Below are positions 41,201 through 48,784 of a stretch of DNA of 64,000 nt, one piece after another. The stretch spans positions 434,001 to 498,000 of the forward strand of contig JAUIDI010000002.1 in assembly GCA_030428705.1 (NCBI GenBank), in the 5' to 3' direction. This DNA comes from Bacteroidia bacterium. GTDB lineage: Bacteria > Bacteroidota > Bacteroidia > Flavobacteriales > Flavobacteriaceae. The notes beneath the pieces were generated by a model. The model did not search any database. It was given only the letters and a program-made list of their open reading frames with translations, and was not told the origin of the DNA. The translations under genes were made by a program, and so were the position numbers. Every line of letters begins with the position of its first letter. Position 1 is the stretch's first letter.

Positions 41201-41859
41201 GGCTCTCGGTTACAGATGCGGTCGAGGTCCTCGTTGGAGGCAACAAAATTGAACCTTCAAAATTGGAAAATACGAAGGTCGAGGCCGGTACGGGATATTT
41301 CAAAACCTCATGGAACAGTACCGAAATCACCCCTAAAATGTCGGAAGTACTGATCTCGAAGAAAGGGAAAGGCATCGCTTGGGGAGCATTGTATTGGCAA
41401 TACTTCGAGGATTTGGATAAAATCACATCGGCGGAAACCCCGTTACAGCTGAAGAAAAAATTGTTCCTGAAAAAAATTACGGATACCGGGGAAGAAATTT
41501 CCGAAATCACGGACAAGACCGACTTGAATGTGGGCGATTTGGTTCGTGTGCGAATCGAACTCCGTTCCGACCGGGAAATGGAATTCGTACACATGAAGGA
41601 CATGCGCGCCTCGGGCATGGAACCCATCAACGTATCCTCACAATACAAATGGCAAGACGGACTCGGTTACTACGAAAGTACCAAAGACGCAAGCACCAAT
41701 TTCTTTTTCGATTATCTGCCCAAAGGGGTATTCGTATTCGAATATGACCTACGTGTCAACAATGCAGGGGAGTTCAGCAATGGCATTACCACGATCCAGA
41801 GTATGTATGCCCCCGAATTTAGTAGTCATAGCAAGGGTGTTCGCATAATCGTGAACTAG
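35233..41859 (+). CDS. Alpha-2-macroglobulin family protein with thioester motif and embedded CarboxypepD_reg + TonB-plug module
   Basis: [18 protein letters not shown] (MG2); thioester YPYDCNEQ at 40231-40242; [13 protein letters not shown] (A2M); plug-like [19 protein letters not shown]. Confidence 0.95.
   Translation: [2208 protein letters not shown]
38881..39486 (+). other. CarboxypepD_reg-like + TonB plug-like module inserted in the A2M protein (protein domain)
   Basis: [39 protein letters not shown]...[24 protein letters not shown]...[11 protein letters not shown]...[20 protein letters not shown]...[24 protein letters not shown], no following barrel. Confidence 0.93.
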
Positions 41860-41894
41860 AAAATTTGTAAATTTAATGCGCAGAAGAAATTACC

Positions 41895-41921
41895 GCGCTA
41901 AATGAAAACGGTATTTAGCGC
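41895..41921 (+). other. Intergenic hairpin between A2M gene and downstream gene
   Basis: GCGCTAAAT-gaaaacggt-ATTTAGCGC, 9-bp stem, no U-tract. Confidence 0.6.
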
Positions 41922-42006
41922 AGTCGAAAGAGGGGTTCACTCAATATCGATTTTTACAATGTGTTGAACAACATAGTTTAGAGGTGTACAATTAAAACCA
42001 AAAATT

Positions 42007-42735
42007 ATGAAAAATGCACTACAGATTACCCAATCATGTTCCGAAAAATTTGAGAGCTTTGTCCCGACCCCTAATGGAGGATTTTGCAGTTCATGCGAAA
42101 AAGAAGTAATCGATTCTACAAACATGCCGGAACCTGAGCTAATTGCCAGTTTCAATAATAAGACTACGAATACCCGTGGCCAATTTAAAAACACACAGTT
42201 AAAAACTTATAGAACACCATCCATGAGTAGAAGAAATAATGGCTTTCTTACGCGAAGTATGGCAATGGTAGGGCTTTCATTGTTGAGCCTTGGCAGTGTT
42301 GCCAGCTTGCGGGCACAAGATCTGGCCAATGCAGACGCACCGTTAAAAACTGAAGTAAGTGTTTCGCAAAAACCACTTGATACAAATAGCTTCATAGTGC
42401 AGGAATATACGGTAAAAGGAACCGTACTTGATGAAACGAACGAACCGCTTTCGGGAGTCAATGTTGTTTTGAAAGGAACTGCGGAAGGGGTTGTTACAGA
42501 TCTTGACGGAAAGTTCGAATTTCCCAGAACTTTGGAGGTTGACGATGTTTTGGTTTTTAGTTTTATCGGTTATGAAACCAAAGAATATGTCGTTCCTGAA
42601 AGTAACTTGTCTACCTTGGACATTACAATAACCTTTGATACCGTGGATGTAGAACTTATGGGTGCCGTGGATACCGGAGGTGTTTACAAAACCAAACGCA
42701 ACATTTTCCAAAAATTCCTGGGATTGTTCAAATAA
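42007..42735 (+). CDS. CarboxypepD_reg-like membrane protein with N-terminal Cys-motif domain
   Basis: CSEKFESFVPTPNGGFCSSCEKEVIDSTNMPEPELIASF; TM ~SMAMVGLSLLSLGSVASLRAQ; VKGTVLDETNEPLSGVNVVLKGT. Confidence 0.88.
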   Translation: MKNALQITQSCSEKFESFVPTPNGGFCSSCEKEVIDSTNMPEPELIASFNNKTTNTRGQFKNTQLKTYRTPSMSRRNNGFLTRSMAMVGLSLLSLGSVASLRAQDLANADAPLKTEVSVSQKPLDTNSFIVQEYTVKGTVLDETNEPLSGVNVVLKGTAEGVVTDLDGKFEFPRTLEVDDVLVFSFIGYETKEYVVPESNLSTLDITITFDTVDVELMGAVDTGGVYKTKRNIFQKFLGLFK

Positions 42736-43748
42736 TGAAATCAATCTTTCCCCTTTTGCTGCTCGTTAGCCTTCTATGTCACGGTCAGCGTGATGATTTT
42801 ATCAACGTCGATTTTGGAAAAGCGGATAGTATCGCACTTATGCACAAAGGGGAAAGCTTGAGAAACTTACCCATACTGATTCACGGATTAACGGCATCAT
42901 TGGAAACCGATGTCGAAAAATTCAGGGCCATTTATACATGGGTAGGCACGAATATTGAAAATGACTATCATGCCTATGTCAGAACTAGTAAAAAAAGGAA
43001 AAAACATGCCGATGATCGTACCGCCTTTCTTGAATGGAACAAAAGTTTTACCCCCAAGGTTTTCGAAAAGTTAGTGGAACAACGAAAGACGGCCTGTACG
43101 GGCTATGCTTTTTTGATAAAAGAAATGGCCCAAATCGCAGGTCTAGAATGTAAGATTATCGATGGCTACGGACGGACACCGACCTTGATTCTGGATGAAG
43201 AGAGTATTCCGAATCACTCATGGAACGCCATTGAACTTGATGGCAAGTGGTACTTGGCCGATGCGACATGGTCTGCGGGCCTTGTTATATTTGATGAGGG
43301 CGAACCAAGGTTCGAACATGATTATTTTGATGGTTATTTTTTGGCGGACCCGGCCTTGTTCGCAAAAAATCACTACCCCCTTGAAAAGAAGTGGACGTTG
43401 CTATCAAATCCTCCTGGCTTTGATGAATTCATAAAAAGCCCCATCGTGTACAAAGAAGCTTTTGCGTCGAACATCGTACCTGTTCAGCCTAATGAAATGT
43501 TTTTGGAAACCACAAAAAGCAAGCCCATTGAATTTATTTTTGAGACTCCCAAGGATATTAAAAATGAAAATACAATACTAATATTGAACAATGGTAATTC
43601 CGATAAAAGTGTTCACCCCGAAAGCACCTACGAAAAAAGTCAATTACGTTTAAAACATGTTTTTGATAAAACGGGGAAGTTTGACGTTCACATTCAGATG
43701 AACGATACCATTGTGGCCACATATGTTGTTAAAGTCAAGCGAAAATAA
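42735..43748 (+). CDS. Secreted transglutaminase-like domain protein
   Basis: KFRAIYTWVGTNIENDYHAY; TACTGYAFLIKEMAQIAGLECKIIDGYGR; HSWNAIELDGKWYLADATWSAG (Cys-His-Asp); start overlaps upstream stop (TAATG). Confidence 0.9.
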   Translation: MKSIFPLLLLVSLLCHGQRDDFINVDFGKADSIALMHKGESLRNLPILIHGLTASLETDVEKFRAIYTWVGTNIENDYHAYVRTSKKRKKHADDRTAFLEWNKSFTPKVFEKLVEQRKTACTGYAFLIKEMAQIAGLECKIIDGYGRTPTLILDEESIPNHSWNAIELDGKWYLADATWSAGLVIFDEGEPRFEHDYFDGYFLADPALFAKNHYPLEKKWTLLSNPPGFDEFIKSPIVYKEAFASNIVPVQPNEMFLETTKSKPIEFIFETPKDIKNENTILILNNGNSDKSVHPESTYEKSQLRLKHVFDKTGKFDVHIQMNDTIVATYVVKVKRK

Positions 43749-43762
43749 CCCTGTTACGATTG

Positions 43763-44290
43763 TTATTTCCTTTTTTTAGGCGGATATTTAGAAAGTACCT
43801 TGTCCACCAGTTCTTTCAACTTTTGTTCCCGAGCAAATGGGGGAAGATTTTCTTTTAACGAACTGGTACTCACGGCCTGCCAAAAAAGCTGGTCCTTTTT
43901 TGCATCGACAAAGTCAAATATAATTTGGCGCTCGAATTTTGAAGTGCCTAATGGGATACCTACCGAAACGCCACCACCTACATTGCTGCCCGTGCCACCG
44001 ACCCCGACCCCGACAGAAGTATTTTGGGGTGTTTGAAAAGACTTACCTTCTATATTGATAAGAAAATCAGGCTCTTCCGAAAAAACAAGACCTTTGGATT
44101 GCAAAGCAATATCCAATGCTTTGAAAAGCCTTTTGTCGTCCAACTCGCCAAGGCCCGTTTCAATGTCGGAATAATAGTTATAAGTGTTGTAGTTGGAAAA
44201 ATCGGTTTCCTTGTCGAAATCATAGTTGACTTTTACGGCATTACAGGAAATGAACAAAAGCAAAAAAAGAACGCGAAGTAGGTTTTGCAT
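43763..44290 (-). CDS. DUF4136-like lipoprotein
   Basis: Lipobox LLFISC; VNYDFDKETDFSNYNTYNYY. Confidence 0.8.
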   Translation of the reverse strand: MQNLLRVLFLLLFISCNAVKVNYDFDKETDFSNYNTYNYYSDIETGLGELDDKRLFKALDIALQSKGLVFSEEPDFLINIEGKSFQTPQNTSVGVGVGGTGSNVGGGVSVGIPLGTSKFERQIIFDFVDAKKDQLFWQAVSTSSLKENLPPFAREQKLKELVDKVLSKYPPKKRK

Positions 44291-44356
44291 AATAACAGCT
44301 TTCCTCTAAAATAAACAAAAAAACGACCCAAATATCTGAAAACCAGCCTTATTCGA

Positions 44357-45358
44357 TTAACTGTTCAACATGGCCCAAAGTCGGTCCTTCAATTCTTGAA
44401 GTCCGATTTGTGCTACGGAAGAGATAAATATATAGGGTACGTCCTTGAAATCCTTATCCAATTCGACCTGCATTTCATCCATTAGTTCTTCGTCGAGCAT
44501 ATCACATTTTGAGATACAGATCAAACGTTCTTTGTCCAACAGTTCAGGATTATACCTACGTAACTCATCCAACAAAATTTCATATTCCTTACTGATATCC
44601 ATACTATCGGCCGGAATCAAGAACAACAGGGTCGCATTGCGTTCGATATGTCGCAAAAAGTAATGTCCTAGACCCTTCCCTTCGGCCGCACCTTCGATGA
44701 TACCGGGAATATCGGCCATAACGAAACTCTGAAAATCGCGGTGTTGGACAATTCCCAAATTCGGCTTTAACGTGGTAAACTCGTAATCGGCGATTTTGGG
44801 TTTGGCCGAGGTCATCACCGAAAGCAAGGTCGATTTTCCTGCATTGGGAAATCCTACCAAGCCCACATCGGCCAAAACTTTTAGTTCGAGAATAACGTCC
44901 TTTTCTTGACCGGGCACACCGGGTTGTGCATATCTTGGCGTCTGGTTCGTCGATGTCTTAAAATGCCAATTGCCACGGCCGCCCATACCGCCTTCGACAA
45001 TGATCTTTTCTTCTTTGTCCTCGGTAATCTCAAAAATTACCTCATTGGTCTCGGTGCTCCTGATTACGGTGCCAAGGGGTACATCGATATATACATCGGT
45101 ACCATCCGCCCCTGTACTTCGGTTCTTGCTACCATGTTCCGCATGGCCGGCCTTAAAGTGTTTTTTGAACTTGAAGTTGACCAATGTCCACAGGTTTTTA
45201 TTGCCCCTAAAAATAACATGTCCGCCACGTCCGCCATCACCTCCGTCAGGACCTCCTTTGGCTATGTATTTTTCACGGTGCAAATGCGCCGAACCCTTAC
45301 CCCCGTTACCGGATTCGACATGTATTTTAACGTAATCTACAAAGTTGCCCTCTGTCAT
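44357..45358 (-). CDS. obgE: GTPase ObgE/CgtA
   Basis: [55 protein letters not shown]. Confidence 0.96.
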   Translation of the reverse strand: MTEGNFVDYVKIHVESGNGGKGSAHLHREKYIAKGGPDGGDGGRGGHVIFRGNKNLWTLVNFKFKKHFKAGHAEHGSKNRSTGADGTDVYIDVPLGTVIRSTETNEVIFEITEDKEEKIIVEGGMGGRGNWHFKTSTNQTPRYAQPGVPGQEKDVILELKVLADVGLVGFPNAGKSTLLSVMTSAKPKIADYEFTTLKPNLGIVQHRDFQSFVMADIPGIIEGAAEGKGLGHYFLRHIERNATLLFLIPADSMDISKEYEILLDELRRYNPELLDKERLICISKCDMLDEELMDEMQVELDKDFKDVPYIFISSVAQIGLQELKDRLWAMLNS

Positions 45359-45472
45359 TAAAAAAGTTTACGGTTGGAATTTATACCCTACATGTGGCAA
45401 AAGTACGGAATACGATACAAGCGATTTATCGGAAAGCACAAAACGCCGTAAATACCAAAGGTTCAATACTTG

Positions 45473-45607
45473 TTATCCTATGGAATCGGAAGTAAACACC
45501 CAAATAAAATACCCGATCGTAAACAAAACTAGGATTATTATGGCCGCACAACCTACAAAAAAGCAGCTTTTGAACACTTCTCTCGTACCTATGACCTCTT
45601 CTTTCAT
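45473..45607 (-). CDS. Small (44 aa) putative single-pass membrane protein
   Basis: Hand-read minus-strand ORF MKEEVIGTREVFKSCFFVGCAAIIILVLFTIGYFIWVFTSDSIG*, below the size cutoff of the supplied ORF track; hydrophobic core typical of a TM helix. Confidence 0.5.
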   Translation of the reverse strand: MKEEVIGTREVFKSCFFVGCAAIIILVLFTIGYFIWVFTSDSIG

Positions 45608-45639
45608 CTGTTCATTTTAATCTATTTTCAAAGGTCAGA

Positions 45640-45690
45640 CCTGCCTTGCCGGCAGGCAGATGTAATTCGCCATCCCGATAGCTATCGGGA
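45640..45690. repeat. Composite palindromic repeat, copy 1
   Basis: CCTGCC-ttgcc-GGCAGG hairpin followed by perfect 18-nt palindrome TCCCGATAGCTATCGGGA (45673-45690). Confidence 0.8.
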
Positions 45691-45724
45691 CATCTCGATG
45701 GGTCAAGATTTATTGTGACCCATT

Positions 45725-46246
45725 TCATACAAGGGCTTTATCAATAACAAAGGTAACCCCCTTTTCTTTGGGCAAGACCCATGAACTGTCGAAATCCTCA
45801 ATTTTTACGGCCCCTAGTTTCTCAAGGGCACGTTGCGAACGAAAGTTTTTCGGGTTTACATAAAAAACGACCTTGTCGAAATGATCCAAGGCGTAGTTGA
45901 CCATCAACTTTTTGATTTCACGGTTGTACAGGCCGCCCCAATGATCACGGCCCAAAAAAGACCAACCGATTTCCACTACACCGTTTTCGGCATCGATAAT
46001 CTTATAGCGCGAACTGCCGATGACCGTACCGTTCTTTTTATCAAGGATGAGCAAAGCTCCTTTCGACGCTAACGACCAATCAAAAAATTGCGTAAAATTT
46101 TCAAGGGTATGGCGATCTTTATTCTGGTGCTGTTCCCAAATCAACGGGTCGGAGGCAACCGCGAACAAAGTATCAAAATCTTCCGCTTTTAAAGGCCTGA
46201 TCAATACAAGATCGTTTTCAAGCGAAGGTTGGCGATCGAAGTTCAT
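45725..46246 (-). CDS. GNAT-family N-acetyltransferase
   Basis: LIRPLKAEDFDTLFAVASDPLIWEQHQNKDR; VEIGWSFLGRDHWGG; NFRSQRALEKLGAV. Confidence 0.9.
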   Translation of the reverse strand: MNFDRQPSLENDLVLIRPLKAEDFDTLFAVASDPLIWEQHQNKDRHTLENFTQFFDWSLASKGALLILDKKNGTVIGSSRYKIIDAENGVVEIGWSFLGRDHWGGLYNREIKKLMVNYALDHFDKVVFYVNPKNFRSQRALEKLGAVKIEDFDSSWVLPKEKGVTFVIDKALV

Positions 46247-46258
46247 CTAAAGACAGGT

Positions 46259-47368
46259 TCACAACTCTTCGATGACCTTGGCCAATCGCATGGTAATCTC
46301 ATCAATGGCACCTATGCCGTTTATACTATGGAACTTTCCCTGGGCCTCATAGAAATCTTTCAGGGGAGCCGTTTTTTGGTTATATTCCTCAAAGCGGTTA
46401 CGGATCTTGTCTTCGTCTTGATCGTCGCTACGACCGCTAACCTTTCCGCGCTCCAGCAATCTTTTGATCAATACTTCGTCATTGGCTTCCAAAGCGATGG
46501 TGGCATCGATTTTCATGTTCTTGGTAGCCAAAAATTTATCCAAGGCCTCAGCTTGGGCAGTAGTTCGCGGAAAGCCGTCGAAAATGAATCCACTTGCATC
46601 GGGATTTTTATCTACGGCATCTTCCAACATTTTGATCGTAACCTCATCGGGTACCAGATCACCGTTGTCGATATACGATTTGGCCAACTTGCCCAAATCG
46701 GTGTCGTTCTTCATATTGAACCTGAACAGATCTCCCGTTGAAATGTGTTCCAAGTTGTATTGGTCTTTTAAAAATTGGGCCTGCGTGCCCTTTCCTGCCC
46801 CCGGTTTTCCGAATAGCACAAGATTGATCATATGTTTTTGGTTTAGTTGGTATACTTCCCTTAAGTTTCTGCCGAGTTCCATGTAATCGAGTCCGTAGCC
46901 CACGATAAATCTATCGGGTATCTCGATACCCACGTAATCGATGGTATATTCGCCGTTGTAGATTTCCGATTTGTAGAAAAGGCTGGCGATCTTGAATTCC
47001 TTTACGTTGATGTTCGAGAACATGTGGATCAGTTCTTGAAGCGTGCGGCCGGTATCGATGATATCCTCTAAAATAATCACGCTTCTGCCCTCGATATTCT
47101 CTGATACGTCCAACAAGGTTTCAACGATACCCGTTGAGGTCAGGCCGCCATACGAACTCATTTTCACGAACGACACTTCGCACGGATGCGGATAGGCCTT
47201 TAAAAAATCGGATACGAACATAAAGGCCCCGTTGAGCACACCGACAAAAATCGGGGTTTCGTCCTTATAATCGATAGCAATCTTGTCGGCGAGGTCTTTT
47301 ACGGCCGACAAGATTTCCTTTTCGCTCAAATAAGGCTTAAAATATTTGTCGTGCAGCTTTATCAACAC
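46259..47368 (-). CDS. Fused hypoxanthine phosphoribosyltransferase - adenylate kinase
   Basis: N-terminal PRTase (VIILEDIIDTGRTL); C-terminal adenylate kinase (LVLFGKPGAGKGTQAQFL; FDGFPRTTAQAEAL) in a single uninterrupted frame. Confidence 0.95.
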   Translation of the reverse strand: MLIKLHDKYFKPYLSEKEILSAVKDLADKIAIDYKDETPIFVGVLNGAFMFVSDFLKAYPHPCEVSFVKMSSYGGLTSTGIVETLLDVSENIEGRSVIILEDIIDTGRTLQELIHMFSNINVKEFKIASLFYKSEIYNGEYTIDYVGIEIPDRFIVGYGLDYMELGRNLREVYQLNQKHMINLVLFGKPGAGKGTQAQFLKDQYNLEHISTGDLFRFNMKNDTDLGKLAKSYIDNGDLVPDEVTIKMLEDAVDKNPDASGFIFDGFPRTTAQAEALDKFLATKNMKIDATIALEANDEVLIKRLLERGKVSGRSDDQDEDKIRNRFEEYNQKTAPLKDFYEAQGKFHSINGIGAIDEITMRLAKVIEEL

Positions 47369-47402
47369 TTGGAAATAGTTTTATTCGATAATCGAGATTT
47401 AA

Positions 47403-47492
47403 GCCTGCCTACCGGCAGGCAGATATTCCGAGGTTTGCCCCGAAATCAAAATTCCGTTCCTTTAAATGCCTCGTTCCCGATAGCCATCGGGA
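47403..47492. repeat. Composite palindromic repeat, copy 2
   Basis: GCCTGCC-tacc-GGCAGGC (47403-47420) followed by TCCCGAT-agcc-ATCGGGA (47475-47492). Confidence 0.8.
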
Positions 47493-47623
47493 TGCCCCGA
47501 AGTAATTTACAAGGATGGCAAATATACCAATTTGATTTCTCTTTTGGCCGAGTACGCAACGGGTTTTAAGATTTAGGCGTATTTTTGCCGTGCGACCCTT
47601 AAAACAGGGGAAAGTAAATTACA

Positions 47624-48784
47624 ATGGAATACTTTTCTTCGGATTTTACATTAGGGATTTTAGGCGGCGGACAATTGGGCAAAATGCTGTTGAACGAGAC
47701 CCGGAAATGGGATATCCACACGAAGGTCATGGATGCCTCCGACGAGGCTCCTTGCAAGATTGCCTGTAACGAATTCATAAAAGGAAGCCTTCTCGATTTC
47801 GATGCTGTGTACGATTTCGGAAAGAATGTCGATGTGCTGACCATAGAAATAGAGAGCGTGGACCTTGACGCCCTTGAAAAACTGGAGGAGGAAGGAAAAA
47901 AAGTTTATCCGCCCACCAAAGCGCTACGAACCATTCAGAACAAGGCCAAGCAAAAGTTGTTCTATGTGGATAATGGAATTCCCACTGCCGAGTTTCATCG
48001 GTTCGCTTATAAAAGCGAGATTGCCGATAGCGTACATAATGGGGGATTGGAATTTCCGTTTATTTGGAAGGCCGCCCAATTCGGGTACGATGGTCAGGGC
48101 GTAAAGGTCGTTCGCAAATTGGAGGACCTTGAAGGATTGCCCGCCGGGGAATGCATTGCCGAAGAAATGGTTAATTTCAAGAACGAATTGGCCGTAATCG
48201 TGGCCAGAAATGTCAGTGGCGAGGTAAAGACCTATCCGGTGGTCGAGATGGAGTTCCATCCGGAAGCAAATCAGGTCGAGTATGTAATCTGTCCCGCACG
48301 GATTGATGAAAAAATCGCTGAACAAGCACAGGAAGTTGCCTTGAAAGTATCCGAAAAAATTCAACATGTCGGGTTGTTAGCGGTCGAGATGTTCCAGACC
48401 CAAGATGATAAAATATTGGTCAACGAAGTTGCTCCCCGGCCCCATAACAGCGGTCATTATAGCATCGAGGCCAGTTATACCAACCAATTTGAACAACATC
48501 TCCGCGCGATATTGGACCTTCCGTTAGGAAATACCGATAGCAAAGTAGCCGGAATCATGGTAAATTTGGTGGGAGCCGAAGGCCATACTGGCGAGGTAGT
48601 CTATGAAAACATTGAGGAAATTCTCAAAATGGATGGTGTTACACCTCACATTTATGGAAAGAAACAGACCCGTCCCTTTCGAAAAATGGGACATGTGACC
48701 ATCGTGAACGAAAATATTTCCGAAGCAAGAAGAATTGCACAACAAGTCAAGGAAAGAATTAAAGTGAAAAGTAATCAGTTATGA
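47624..48784 (+). CDS. purK: 5-(carboxyamino)imidazole ribonucleotide synthase
   Basis: LGILGGGQLGKMLLNE; ATP-grasp; NEVAPRPHNSGHYSIEA. Confidence 0.96.
   Translation: MEYFSSDFTLGILGGGQLGKMLLNETRKWDIHTKVMDASDEAPCKIACNEFIKGSLLDFDAVYDFGKNVDVLTIEIESVDLDALEKLEEEGKKVYPPTKALRTIQNKAKQKLFYVDNGIPTAEFHRFAYKSEIADSVHNGGLEFPFIWKAAQFGYDGQGVKVVRKLEDLEGLPAGECIAEEMVNFKNELAVIVARNVSGEVKTYPVVEMEFHPEANQVEYVICPARIDEKIAEQAQEVALKVSEKIQHVGLLAVEMFQTQDDKILVNEVAPRPHNSGHYSIEASYTNQFEQHLRAILDLPLGNTDSKVAGIMVNLVGAEGHTGEVVYENIEEILKMDGVTPHIYGKKQTRPFRKMGHVTIVNENISEARRIAQQVKERIKVKSNQL

Noticed and set aside
45345-45620. 91-aa plus ORF between obgE and the GNAT gene
   Set aside because: Overlaps the 5' end of obgE, no coherent domain; the opposite-strand 44-aa frame is more protein-like.
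46464-46886. 140-aa plus ORF opposite the adenylate kinase domain
   Set aside because: Antisense shadow of a confident coding region.
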